Shown here: positions 7,567 to 14,775 of the stretch, piece after piece
How the letters are laid out: every line of letters begins with the position of its first letter
Numbering within the stretch: position 1 is the first letter of the stretch
From: a virus
Virus record (IMG/VR): IMGVR_UViG_3300036832_000640
Span: 1 to 53,709 of that record
Strand: one strand, 5' to 3'
Length of the DNA stretch: 53,709 bases
Translations under genes and position numbers: made by a program
The notes under the pieces: generated by a model
Told to the model about the DNA's origin: nothing
What the model saw: the letters and a program-made list of their open reading frames with translations, nothing else
Database searches by the model: none

Positions 7567-8214
7567 ATGCCCAAGACATTTCCAATTATGATCGAGGTCG
7601 AAGAGATTGCGCTGGGACCGGTGCTTCGCCGACTCAACGAAATGCCGGGGATTGCAAAGCTGCATCTCGACTTGGGTCACGGCGGCGCGGGCAAGGACAG
7701 GCCCGAGCAAGGCGCGAGCCATGCGGTGGCCAAGGCTTCGGCCTCCAGCCTCGATGAGGCCGCTGTCAAGCTGCTGGCCGGTGGGCCAATGCATATCCGC
7801 GCAATCAGCGCAGGCCTCGGCGGCGCACGATCGCGCGCCTACGGCGTGATGACCCGGTTGCGCGTCAAGGGCCTCGCTCAACCCGGCGACGGTCCCGGAA
7901 TGCATCAGCTCACAAGCAAGGGCGTCAAAAGCAATGGCGCCACGAACGGCGCCACGCCACCTCAAGTGACGCACGGCCCGAAAGGACGCGCCACGCCGGG
8001 CTCTGGCAACCGCGCATTGCTCGCCGGAATTGAGGCGGGTGCGGTTACGACGTCGGCGCTGCGCGATTATCTCGCCAGCGCTGGCATGTCGTCGAAGAGC
8101 ATTCCCGGTGTGATCGTTCGCGCGAAACGCGACGGCCTAATCAAGATGGGCGGCGACGGTTACGAACTGACGGCGAAGGGACAAAAGACCAATGGAGTAG
8201 CGAACCATGGCTAG
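7567..8214 (+). CDS. putative winged-helix protein with two repeats
   Basis: A 215-residue protein with two similar halves: residues about 65-120 and 155-210 each contain a helix-turn-helix-like segment ending in '(H/Y)xLT(S/A)KG' ('MHQLTSKGVKSNG', 'GYELTAKGQKTNG'). This suggests tandem winged-helix DNA-binding domains joined by a Thr/Pro-rich linker. AAGGGGG lies at good spacing before the ATG. Target unknown. Confidence 0.65.
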   Translation: MPKTFPIMIEVEEIALGPVLRRLNEMPGIAKLHLDLGHGGAGKDRPEQGASHAVAKASASSLDEAAVKLLAGGPMHIRAISAGLGGARSRAYGVMTRLRVKGLAQPGDGPGMHQLTSKGVKSNGATNGATPPQVTHGPKGRATPGSGNRALLAGIEAGAVTTSALRDYLASAGMSSKSIPGVIVRAKRDGLIKMGGDGYELTAKGQKTNGVANHG

Positions 8215-8581
8215 AGGTTTTTTGCGCATCTATCGCACCTACTCCTATATCGACAAGAATCCGGTGATCGATAAGGTTCGAACGCTGGTGCAGGACGAAG
8301 GCCTGTTCAAGAAGCTCGGCATCGTTCACGAACTCTCCGGCGTCGCGGTCACGACGCTGGATAATTGGTTCAATGGCGCCACGCGCTCGCCGCAACACGC
8401 CACCATCGCTGCGGTGGTCACCTCGCTCGGCTACGAAGAACAATTCGTCAAGACAAAGAGTCTCGACATCGAAGCTGAACGCAAGGTGGCGGCGGCTTGG
8501 CTGCAAAAGCAGGAGAAGAAGAGCAAAGTGGCGCCTCCTGCAAAGACGAACGGGCACCGCAAGGCAAGGAAGAAGCGTTAA
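8207..8581 (+). CDS. HTH (XRE-like) DNA-binding protein
   Basis: A 124-residue protein with an N-terminal 'RTYSYIDKNPVIDKVRTLVQDEGL' segment and a helix-turn-helix around 'HELSGVAVTTLDNWFNGATRSPQHATIAAVVTSLG' (residues 43-78), then a basic tail ('KTNGHRKARKKR'). This family is widespread in Rhizobiales prophages. A regulator is likely. It overlaps the previous gene by 8 bases. Confidence 0.75.
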   Translation: MARGFLRIYRTYSYIDKNPVIDKVRTLVQDEGLFKKLGIVHELSGVAVTTLDNWFNGATRSPQHATIAAVVTSLGYEEQFVKTKSLDIEAERKVAAAWLQKQEKKSKVAPPAKTNGHRKARKKR

Positions 8582-8595
8582 AAGGAGAACTGAAC

Positions 8596-8793
8596 TTGGT
8601 TACTATCGAGATGGATATGCAAGCGCTGGACCTGCGCGAGAAGCTGGCGCACATCGATCAAATGCTCGCCGACCATGATCGCAAGCGGCAGGAAATCCGC
8701 TATGCACCATGGATGCTGCTCGCCTCCGGGATGACAACAGGAGCTGCTTTGTTCGCGTCAGGCGCTGCGTTCTTCAAGCTGTTCGGTGGATAA
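8596..8793 (+). CDS. small membrane-anchored coiled-coil protein
   Basis: A 65-residue protein: an acidic coiled coil ('MDMQALDLREKLAHIDQMLADHDRKRQEI') followed by one membrane span at the C-terminus ('WMLLASGMTTGAALFASGAAFF'). Start TTG, 9 bases after AAGGAG. The tail-anchored layout suggests an inner-membrane protein; the role is unknown. Confidence 0.65.
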   Translation: MVTIEMDMQALDLREKLAHIDQMLADHDRKRQEIRYAPWMLLASGMTTGAALFASGAAFFKLFGG

Positions 8794-8802
8794 TGCGTCA
8801 CC

Positions 8803-8878
8803 GCGGTGATTGCCAGCTCTGTGCCTAGTGCCGGTGAAAAAGCCCGCGGGTACGGCATGCCAGTTCCAGAAATTTCAC
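8803..8878 (+). pseudogene. decayed fragment of the YkgJ-like gene
   Basis: 8803-8822 equals 9346-9365 exactly (20 bp), and 8838-8878 equals 9394-9434 exactly (41 bp). Between them the 28-bp stretch at 9366-9393 is reduced to a diverged 15 bp. The frame is broken and no start remains, so this is a relic of the 5' end of the gene at 9333-9872, left by a duplication/recombination event. Confidence 0.8.
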
Positions 8879-8893
8879 CGATAAGGACAGGCA

Positions 8894-9112
8894 ATGAGCA
8901 AGATTTTCACCGTCGCCCATGTGCCGGAGGAGCTGGAGCAAAAATGGCTACAGCATCTGCGCGATTTCGACACCGCGCATCCCGGCTGCCATTTCGAGGT
9001 CGGCATCGATGGCCCGGAGACCAGCGTCGCCGACATGGTCAAGCGCATGACGGTCGAGCCGGGCCTGACCTTTACCAAGATTTTCGAGCGGGCGAAATGG
9101 AGCAAGCCGTGA
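8894..9112 (+). CDS. small phage protein, unknown
   Basis: A 72-residue soluble protein ('VPEELEQKWLQHLRDFDTAHPGCHFEV' then a second helix). The ribosome site (AAGGACAGGCA) comes from just after the YkgJ relic. The stop overlaps the GTG of the next gene. Confidence 0.68.
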   Translation: MSKIFTVAHVPEELEQKWLQHLRDFDTAHPGCHFEVGIDGPETSVADMVKRMTVEPGLTFTKIFERAKWSKP

Positions 9113-9336
9113 CAAGCCTTGCGATATGGACCGTCTACGACCACCCGCGCGATTATCCCGACAAAATTGTCGCGCGACGCTGGGATGTCGATTACGACGG
9201 TGCGAAGCCAACGTCCAGCATCATCGTCGGACCCGATCTGCAAACGCTGCGCGACATTCTCGAATTCGAGATGCACCTGACATGCCTTGCGCGCTTGCCG
9301 GAAGATGATCCGAAGATCGTGGAGACGTGGCTATGA
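9109..9336 (+). CDS. paralog of the 2538-2777 protein
   Basis: A 75-residue protein sharing 'WTVYDHP.DYPDK' and the terminal 'PEDDPKIVETWL' with the product of 2538-2777. The GTG at 9109 (GGAG 7 bases upstream, GTGA overlap) is preferred to the ATG at 9097. As at the first copy, the gene ends in an ATGA overlap with a Cys-rich protein gene, so the duplicated block probably included the junction. Function unknown. Confidence 0.72.
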   Translation: MTSLAIWTVYDHPRDYPDKIVARRWDVDYDGAKPTSSIIVGPDLQTLRDILEFEMHLTCLARLPEDDPKIVETWL

Positions 9337-9872
9337 AACGAGAATGCGGTGATTGCCAGCTCTGTTGCAAACTGGTGCCGGTGGTGCCGCTGCAAAAGCC
9401 CGCGGGTACGGCATGCCAGTTCCAGAAATTTCACAAGGGCTGCACCGTCTACAACAAGCCAGCAATGCCTCCGGAATGTTCGCTGTGGAATTGCCGCTGG
9501 CTGATCGACGATGACACCAGCGAACTGTCGCGCCCGGACCGCTCACACTACGTGATCGATGTCATGCCAGACTTCATCACCATCTCGAACGAGGACGGCT
9601 CGACACAGAACATTCAGGTGGCGCAGATTTGGGTCGATCCGAAACATCCCGATGCCCACCGCGATCCGGCGCTGCGACGCTGGATGGTTCGCCGCGCCGA
9701 AGAGGGCATCGCCTGCTTGATCCGGTTCAATTCGCGGAATGGGTTCGCGATCTTTGCGCCGCCGTTTGATGTCAACGGTCAATGGCACGAGATCGAGAGC
9801 GGCATGAAGCCGGGGCCAACGCATACGCTGACCGAAGTCGCGGCAGCGCTGGGCGGGAGCTTCATGCCGTGA
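9333..9872 (+). CDS. YkgJ-family Cys cluster (zinc/iron-chelating) protein
   Basis: A 179-residue protein with the family's CxxCxxCC signature 'CGDCQLCC' at residues 5-12 and further Cys residues at 'ACQF', 'GCTVY', 'ECSLWNC' within the first 60 residues. Such proteins bind zinc or an iron-sulfur centre; the exact reaction is not known. ATGA overlap upstream, GTGA overlap downstream. A broken copy of its 5' end lies at 8803-8878. Confidence 0.82.
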   Translation: MKRECGDCQLCCKLVPVVPLQKPAGTACQFQKFHKGCTVYNKPAMPPECSLWNCRWLIDDDTSELSRPDRSHYVIDVMPDFITISNEDGSTQNIQVAQIWVDPKHPDAHRDPALRRWMVRRAEEGIACLIRFNSRNGFAIFAPPFDVNGQWHEIESGMKPGPTHTLTEVAAALGGSFMP

Positions 9873-10459
9873 CTGACCGCCCATGGGAAAACGAACCGGA
9901 CAGCCTCACTTTTGAGGCCGAGGGCCTGCCCTGCGCGATGCGCCGCGGCGTTTATGGTGTGTGGTGCGGCTATGTCGGCGTCGGCCCGGAGCATCCGCTG
10001 TTCGGCCTGCCCTATAACCATCCGCTGAAATTGCCGCCGGGGTGGTTTGCGGCTCGCAAGCCATTTCCGGGCAGCGGCTCGATCGACATTATGCTTCATG
10101 CATTGGGCGGCAAGCCACTTGAAGAGAGCTGCCAGATCAGTCTCGCCCTTGAGGTCCATGGCGGCGTCAGTTTCGCAGGCGTGCCGGAGGGCGCATCGGA
10201 CGCACACTGGTGGTTCGGCTTCGATTGCGCCCATGCGGGTGACTATCTGCCCCGCGAAAACCGTGTCCAAACATTTATAAGCGAGATGATCGAGTCGATG
10301 CCGAAAGAAGCGCGCGAGACCATGCGCAGAATCATGAACAAGCCGCGAGTTTATCGCGACCAGCAGTATGTCGTCAGCGAGTGCCAGTCGCTCGCTGCCC
10401 AACTGATCGCCATCGTCAAGGTGATCGAGCAACAGCAACACAACCAGAGGAGCCGTTGA
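9869..10459 (+). CDS. conserved phage protein, unknown
   Basis: A 196-residue protein, GTG start in a GTGA overlap. Features: 'CAMRRGVYGVWCGYVGV' and 'HPLFGLPY' in the first third, a 'VHGGVSFAG' strand, 'HWWFGFDCAHAGDY' near residue 115, and a C-terminal helix. The His/Asp/Cys-rich centre looks catalytic or metal-binding, and related proteins are common in phages, but no activity is assigned. It ends TGATG into the repressor-like gene. Confidence 0.75.
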   Translation: MTDRPWENEPDSLTFEAEGLPCAMRRGVYGVWCGYVGVGPEHPLFGLPYNHPLKLPPGWFAARKPFPGSGSIDIMLHALGGKPLEESCQISLALEVHGGVSFAGVPEGASDAHWWFGFDCAHAGDYLPRENRVQTFISEMIESMPKEARETMRRIMNKPRVYRDQQYVVSECQSLAAQLIAIVKVIEQQQHNQRSR

Positions 10460-10851
10460 TGGCAAAAGCGAAACGAAAAATCGACCCGCGCACGAAAACC
10501 GACGTCGACGCCACGATAGGCGTGCGCGTGCGAACCCGCCGCGTGGAGCGCCAAATGTCACAAGACGTTCTCGGCAAGGCCCTCGGCATCTCGTTTCAGC
10601 AGGTGCAGAAATACGAGAAGGGCGCCAACCGCATCACCATGTCGCGGCTGCAGAAGATCGCCGAACTGCTGGATGTGCCGATCACCTATTTCTATGGCGA
10701 CGGCAATCCGGTGCGCAAAACAGAGGTTGACACGCTACTGTCGGGGCATGACGCGGCCACGATGCGGCTGTTGCGCGCCTACGCCGACATCAAGAATCGG
10801 GACACAGCGCACGCAGTGGTGACGCTGACTGAACTGATCGCCGGTGAATGA
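10459..10851 (+). CDS. XRE-family transcriptional regulator (candidate repressor)
   Basis: A 130-residue protein with a clear lambda/Xre helix-turn-helix at about 22-78: 'RVRTRRVERQMSQDVLGKALGISFQQVQKYEKG' followed by 'RLQKIAELLDVPITYFYG'. The C-terminus is a short helical dimerisation-type tail without a LexA/S24 protease domain, so it would not self-cleave. It is the best candidate for the protein that binds the ATAGGCC-N5-GGCCTAT operators, though this is inference. AGGAG precedes the ATG. Confidence 0.85.
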   Translation: MAKAKRKIDPRTKTDVDATIGVRVRTRRVERQMSQDVLGKALGISFQQVQKYEKGANRITMSRLQKIAELLDVPITYFYGDGNPVRKTEVDTLLSGHDAATMRLLRAYADIKNRDTAHAVVTLTELIAGE

Positions 10852-11117
10852 TGGTCAAAATCGAAACATTGGTTCACGCCGAACCCAACGAGGCGCCGAT
10901 CGAGGAGCTGTTTGCCTTTCTCTCGATCGACGAGACCGGCGAAGGCATCTGCGCCGCCATCCTCCCGGAGGTTGGCTCGACGCCATTGATCACGTCGAAG
11001 GCGCGCGTCGCGGAGTTGATGAAGGACAAGGCGCAAGAGATCGCCTCGCTGGCGGGCAAGCCGGTGCGGCTGGTCCGGTTCACGCGCGCCGATGTGGTGT
11101 GGAAAAGTCGAGCTTAA
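10848..11117 (+). CDS. small phage protein, unknown
   Basis: An 89-residue protein coupled by ATGA to the XRE regulator gene. Acidic N-terminal half ('EPNEAPIEELFAFLSIDETGEG') and a helical, basic second half. It may work with the regulator or with host proteins. No domain recognised. Confidence 0.7.
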   Translation: MMVKIETLVHAEPNEAPIEELFAFLSIDETGEGICAAILPEVGSTPLITSKARVAELMKDKAQEIASLAGKPVRLVRFTRADVVWKSRA

Positions 11118-11337
11118 CTGACGCAAGCTCCATTTTTGGTTGCGCACCATAATCATCGCGTCAGAGCAACTTTCAAAATTATTTTCGTCAATGATTTCGG
11201 TCGCGATCGGCGCGTAAGTCATTGACGCGCGCAACTCGCTCAGCAGTTGTATGTGTTTTATGCTAATATGTCCGTGCGAGTGGGGAAAAGCTCCACGCGC
11301 GGGTTGTTTGAAAATGTAAATCAGAAAGGACACGACA
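11118..11337 (+). promoter_or_regulatory. AT-rich intergenic region, probable promoter
   Basis: A 220-bp gap, clearly more AT-rich than its flanks, containing TGACGC...GCGTCA half-sites (about 11119-11163) and TTGTAT/TATGCTAATAT-like boxes near 11246-11270. A promoter for the 11338 gene is likely, but the exact boxes cannot be fixed by eye. The dyad operator is absent. Confidence 0.4.
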
Positions 11338-11832
11338 ATGGCTAAGAAGCCAACGCTCGACCATGTGACGCTTGCAATTGCACGATGGCAGACACGACTG
11401 CGACGTGCGGTTCGCATGATCGAGAAACTTGAGAAGCAGCGAAAGCGAATCGAGAAGGCCGCCGCCGCCAATTTCACGGCAATGGTACAGTCCCGGCGCA
11501 GTCCGCCGCGACCTGCTGCCATTCGAGAGGCGGCGCACGACCAGCGGATCGGCAAGCTCATCACCGAGACGATCGCAGATCAGGGTCTGAGCCCCAAGCC
11601 CGAGCGCAAGCCAGAGCCCGCGCCGGTCGCCGCGATCGACACCTCGATCCCGGACTTCCTGCAACGCAAGAAGCTCGATCCGGTCGCGGAGCAAATCCTG
11701 CAGGAGCAGCAGGACCTCAAGCGCCGGAAGTCGGCCGGTCGCATCGCCAAGATGAAGGCGAAGGCGAAGGGCGATCTGAAAAAGATGCCGCTGACTGGCA
11801 AGGCCGCGCTCGACGCGATCCGCGGCACATAA
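11338..11832 (+). CDS. basic coiled-coil phage protein
   Basis: A 164-residue, Lys/Arg/Ala-rich protein: an N-terminal coiled coil ('WQTRLRRAVRMIEKLEKQRKRIEKAA'), a Pro-rich middle, and a basic helical C-terminus ('RIAKMKAKAKGDLKKMP'). Possibly nucleic-acid binding. AGAAAGGACACGACA precedes the start. It is the last gene of the rightward left-arm unit and is followed by terminators. Confidence 0.72.
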   Translation: MAKKPTLDHVTLAIARWQTRLRRAVRMIEKLEKQRKRIEKAAAANFTAMVQSRRSPPRPAAIREAAHDQRIGKLITETIADQGLSPKPERKPEPAPVAAIDTSIPDFLQRKKLDPVAEQILQEQQDLKRRKSAGRIAKMKAKAKGDLKKMPLTGKAALDAIRGT

Positions 11833-11855
11833 AAAAACCCCGGAGTGATCCGGGG
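11831..11855 (-). terminator. Rho-independent terminator of the late operon
   Basis: Read on the minus strand: CCCCGGA-TCAC-TCCGGGG followed by seven T (11837-11831). A perfect 7-bp stem, 4-nt loop and T-run, placed at the end of the leftward late/lysis operon. Its T-run overlaps the stop codon of the convergent gene. Confidence 0.85.
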
Positions 11856-11893
11856 TCAGAAGCGAAGTAGGATTTGAACTGACTAGCAGAAAG

Positions 11894-11925
11894 AGGCCGC
11901 TCTGGGCAACCGGGGCGGCCTTTTT
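11894..11925 (+). terminator. Rho-independent terminator of the rightward unit
   Basis: Plus strand: AGGCCGC (11894-11900), 14-nt loop, GCGGCCT (11915-11921), then TTTT. It ends transcription of the gene at 11338-11832, so the two operons have separate, adjacent terminators. Confidence 0.75.
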
Positions 11926-12051
11926 ATGTCTTGGGAACCCGGCGGCGGCTTCGGGTGCCTGATCCAGCGATCCAAGGCCGCCGCGATCTTCCGGCGTCGC
12001 TCCTCGCACCCCCGACAACGGAGATTGATCTTTCTGGCCAGCGACTTACCT

Positions 12052-12330
12052 ATGCGAGTCATGAAACTGGTCTGCGCCTCCTGTCACCGCCACTGGACCC
12101 CGAAAAGGCGCCAGAAGCGGACCGATTCCTGCCCGGCCTGTCGGCACCTGCACCTGAGTGAGGCGCAGCGCCGGGTCTGGCACCGCAGGCGATTGCTGGC
12201 CCCTACAGGGCCGGTCCCGGAGCCCGGACCCTACCTAGCGGCCGATCTCGATCGGCTCATGGCGGAGGCCGACAGGGCGGCTGCCAAGGCCTTGGAGGCC
12301 GCCCTTTCGATCACCCGGCGTCGCCTCTAA
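12052..12330 (+). CDS. possible zinc-ribbon protein
   Basis: A 92-residue frame with 'CASCHRHW' and 'CPACRHLH', two CxxC knuckles about 26 residues apart, then a basic 'RRVWHRRR' helix and an acidic/Ala helix. The motif looks real, but the gene lies on the strand opposite to the late operon, just past a terminator, with no visible promoter or ribosome site and an uncertain start (the frame opens at 11926). Its end overlaps the 12311-12517 gene tail to tail. Confidence 0.4.
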   Translation: MRVMKLVCASCHRHWTPKRRQKRTDSCPACRHLHLSEAQRRVWHRRRLLAPTGPVPEPGPYLAADLDRLMAEADRAAAKALEAALSITRRRL

Positions 12331-12517
12331 GGCGCGCTTCGGCCGCGGCGAGCTGCCGCTTCAGCTCGGCGACTTGCTGCAGCAACGCTGCCACCACGGC
12401 GGCGCTCCAAGCTGTGGACGCGCAGGTCGTGCAAAATGGCACCGTCGATTCCGGACTGACGAATCTGCCACAGATGATGCAGTCACGCACAAGGTTGACC
12501 CCCCATTTTTCACTCAT
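12311..12517 (-). CDS. small zinc-knuckle coiled-coil protein
   Basis: A 68-residue protein with 'CIICG' and 'CTTC' pairs (zinc-binding layout) and a C-terminal coiled coil ('LLQQVAELKRQLAAAEARL'). Its ATG overlaps the stop of the upstream small membrane protein frame (ATGA). It is the last gene of the late operon. Function unknown. Confidence 0.6.
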   Translation of the reverse strand: MSEKWGVNLVRDCIICGRFVSPESTVPFCTTCASTAWSAAVVAALLQQVAELKRQLAAAEARLRGDAG

Positions 12518-12609
12518 CCCCAGATCATGTTGGCCGCCAACGCCAAGAGAACCACGATCGTGACAGCTCCGGCGACCAAGATCATGTCGTGAGTCGAGAG
12601 CATCAGCAT
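12514..12609 (-). CDS. 31-residue single-span membrane peptide
   Basis: A short frame starting after AGGGG, nearly all of it one hydrophobic span ('MILVAGAVTIVVLLALAANMI'). It overlaps the next gene by ATGA. Placement beside a holin-like protein and the endolysin suggests a lysis role. It is too small to be certain that it is translated. Confidence 0.4.
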   Translation of the reverse strand: MLMLSTHDMILVAGAVTIVVLLALAANMIWG

Positions 12610-12673
12610 CCCCTGCAGATTGATGGCGGCCCCGGCGGCACAGGCGGCAACGGGTCGACTCTGGAGGGCCGAT

Positions 12674-12886
12674 CTACTTTCCCAAGCGAGGGACACCAAG
12701 GTCGCCGCCGACAAACTGCAGCAGCAGCAGGATCACGATCAGCACGCCGATCGCTATGATGGCGAAGCGCGCGACCCTTGCGAAGGGTTCAGGCAACGGA
12801 ACCATGTCGACCAGATAGGTCAGCAACCAGACGATCAGACCGATGACGATCAGATATATGACCAGATAAACCAGTGAAGCGATCAT
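12674..12886 (-). CDS. two-span membrane protein, holin-like
   Basis: A 70-residue protein with two hydrophobic spans (residues about 2-25 and 40-62) separated by a short loop ('DMVPLPEPFARVAR') and a short charged tail. AAAAGGAGT precedes the ATG at 12886; the longer frame back to 12976 has no ribosome site. Directly downstream of the endolysin gene, this is the layout of a class II holin. The holin call rests on topology and context. Confidence 0.65.
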   Translation of the reverse strand: MIASLVYLVIYLIVIGLIVWLLTYLVDMVPLPEPFARVARFAIIAIGVLIVILLLLQFVGGDLGVPRLGK

Positions 12887-12908
12887 GACTGGACTCCTTT
12901 TCGATTTT

Positions 12909-14255
12909 TCAAACCTGCGGAGCCATCTGCTCCTGTATCGCGTAGAACATCCGATTGGCCGAGGGCAGCAGCTCAACCTCCTTGCGGTTGATTGGCCCCC
13001 AATGCTGGCGACGATTGCGCAGACCGATTGCCGTGATGTCGATATGCGCGGGCGGGCACTGCTTGCTCAAATCCTGATAGTCGAGACCTTGGCCGCTGCC
13101 ATAACTATCCCAGTCCGAACTGTCGCAGGACACGCCCTCGCTGAACGTCGACAGGTAGCATTGCGTGTACCCGCCTTTGACATCGAGTGACGGTGCCCAC
13201 ATCTCAAAGAGCTTTTCGATTTCGTCTGAGCACGATGAGATGTTCCACGAGGTCTGGAATAGTCCGGCCTCGCAGGTGTCGCTCGATACATTCTCGGCGC
13301 TCATGTCGCGACCGACACAATGCTGACCGCTGCTCTCGCGCATGCCAAGCCCGAGCATCAGCACCATAAGATGGCGCAAGGTATCGATGCCGCCCTCCTC
13401 GTCGTTCGACATGCCGAGCGCGGAAAACTCGTCGGCGTACCATGACAGTGCGTCCAGATCAGGATCGTGGCTGTCGGGCTTGGCCATTTCCCTGACGGCG
13501 GAATCCCGCAGATAAAAGCGCTGCACCAACTGCGCCCACGCCAGCGCCATGCCCATGATGTAGCCGGGCGGTGCCTGACCGCGGTCTCGCCAGTCGTAGT
13601 CGGCAATGGCGGAGTCGACCGCGATCTCGCAAATCGCGTCGTAGGTTTGCGTATCAAACGGCGGCGGCATGACCGGAGAAGCGCCCGGAGCGACCGGCGA
13701 TTCCGGTTGTTCCGGTTCGCCGATTTCCACGCCGCCGATCGTCGCCGCAATGGCGCGGCAAATGTCGTCAAAATTTTCCAGATAGCTTGCGCAATCGACC
13801 GTGCTGTCGACGAAACACACCTCGATCAAAATCGCTGGTTCGGTCGTATTGTTCAGAAAGAACAGATCGGTGCGCTGCTTGGGTCCGCGATCCACTAGGC
13901 CGCCCGCAAAGGCGATCGCCTCGCTGACATCGCGCGCGAGATCGTGCTGGCTGACATAAAGACATTCGGTCCCCATCGGCTTGTCGCACACTTCAAAAGC
14001 ATTGAAGTGAACGCTGCAATCAAGCTCGCGCTTCTTGCTATTATGGAAATCGACAATGGTGTTCAGATTGGTCGTCTGGTCCCGGCTGGTGTCGTCGTGA
14101 AACGTGGTCACGTCGACGCCAGCCAGCCGCAAAAATTCCGCCACGCGCTCGACCACGCGCCGCGCCTCGTCGACTTCGTCGAGCCCCCACACTTCCGGTC
14201 CGGCGGCGCCGCGTACATAGAGCCCATGGCCTGATGAGATGACAACCGAAGGCAT
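12909..14255 (-). CDS. two-domain endolysin: amidase_3 plus lysozyme-like domain
   Basis: A 448-residue lysis enzyme. Residues 1-175 match the N-acetylmuramoyl-L-alanine amidase type 3 fold: zinc ligands His10 ('SSGHG'), a Glu near 27-30 and His83 ('SVHFNAF'), and catalytic Glu145 ('ILIEVCFVDS'). After a Pro-rich linker (178-200), residues about 205-448 hold 'MRESSG' (Glu307) and 'GLFQTS' (331-336), the ES...GLxQ pair of transglycosylase/lysozyme-like folds. So it may cut both the peptide-sugar bond and the glycan. The start at 14255 is six bases after GAGG. No signal peptide; release would need the holin. Confidence 0.82.
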   Translation of the reverse strand: MPSVVISSGHGLYVRGAAGPEVWGLDEVDEARRVVERVAEFLRLAGVDVTTFHDDTSRDQTTNLNTIVDFHNSKKRELDCSVHFNAFEVCDKPMGTECLYVSQHDLARDVSEAIAFAGGLVDRGPKQRTDLFFLNNTTEPAILIEVCFVDSTVDCASYLENFDDICRAIAATIGGVEIGEPEQPESPVAPGASPVMPPPFDTQTYDAICEIAVDSAIADYDWRDRGQAPPGYIMGMALAWAQLVQRFYLRDSAVREMAKPDSHDPDLDALSWYADEFSALGMSNDEEGGIDTLRHLMVLMLGLGMRESSGQHCVGRDMSAENVSSDTCEAGLFQTSWNISSCSDEIEKLFEMWAPSLDVKGGYTQCYLSTFSEGVSCDSSDWDSYGSGQGLDYQDLSKQCPPAHIDITAIGLRNRRQHWGPINRKEVELLPSANRMFYAIQEQMAPQV

Positions 14256-14263
14256 ATTCATCC

Positions 14264-14587
14264 TCACTGTTGCTGCTGTTGCTTGCTTTTGATTTCATTG
14301 GCGTCGATCTCAGCCATCACTCCGATATAGGCGCGCTGCGCTTGACGAAGCCCCACTCGGGCGCGCTCCGGCTGATTACTCTGGTCCTTCATCCATATCG
14401 CGATCAGATGCTTGACCTGATCAACATAGGCGTCATCGAGCGCCCGTCGATCCAGCACAAACATCTGTTCATCGTATTTCGATTTTTGGCGCGGCTCGGC
14501 CGCCGGGAAAGCAGGCATCAATAATTGAAGCGTCAACCATATCTCCACAACGACAACAATTGCGGCGATGACGATTGCTTTCCACAT
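14264..14587 (-). CDS. membrane-anchored protein, possible i-spanin
   Basis: A 107-residue protein with an N-terminal membrane anchor ('IVIAAIVVVVEIWLTLQLL', residues 4-22) and a long charged helical periplasmic part ending in a poly-Gln tail. It is directly upstream of the endolysin (its TGA overlaps a GTG there). This topology fits an Rz-type inner-membrane spanin, but no lipoprotein Rz1 partner was found, so the name is tentative. Confidence 0.6.
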   Translation of the reverse strand: MWKAIVIAAIVVVVEIWLTLQLLMPAFPAAEPRQKSKYDEQMFVLDRRALDDAYVDQVKHLIAIWMKDQSNQPERARVGLRQAQRAYIGVMAEIDANEIKSKQQQQQ

Positions 14588-14594
14588 CTCACCC

Positions 14595-14762
14595 TCACCC
14601 GGAGGGCGGCGGTAACGGTGGCGCCGGATCGGGCACACCGCCAGCCGCCAGCCATTCCAGATAGGCTTCGTAGTCGATGTTGTCGTTGTCCTTTGGTATG
14701 AAGGCGTGGTCGATGGTGCGTGTGATGCTACCCGGCCACGGTGCTAATTCATATTCAGCCAT
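14595..14762 (-). CDS. small fiber-associated protein
   Basis: A 55-residue protein with 'FIPKDNDNIDYEAYLEWLAAGG' and a Pro-rich tail, a pattern typical of short proteins encoded just after tail fiber genes (fiber chaperones or collar-associated peptides). AAAGG lies 7 bases before the ATG at 14762. Specific function not proven. Confidence 0.68.
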   Translation of the reverse strand: MAEYELAPWPGSITRTIDHAFIPKDNDNIDYEAYLEWLAAGGVPDPAPPLPPPSG

Positions 14763-14775
14763 GACTGACCTTTCA

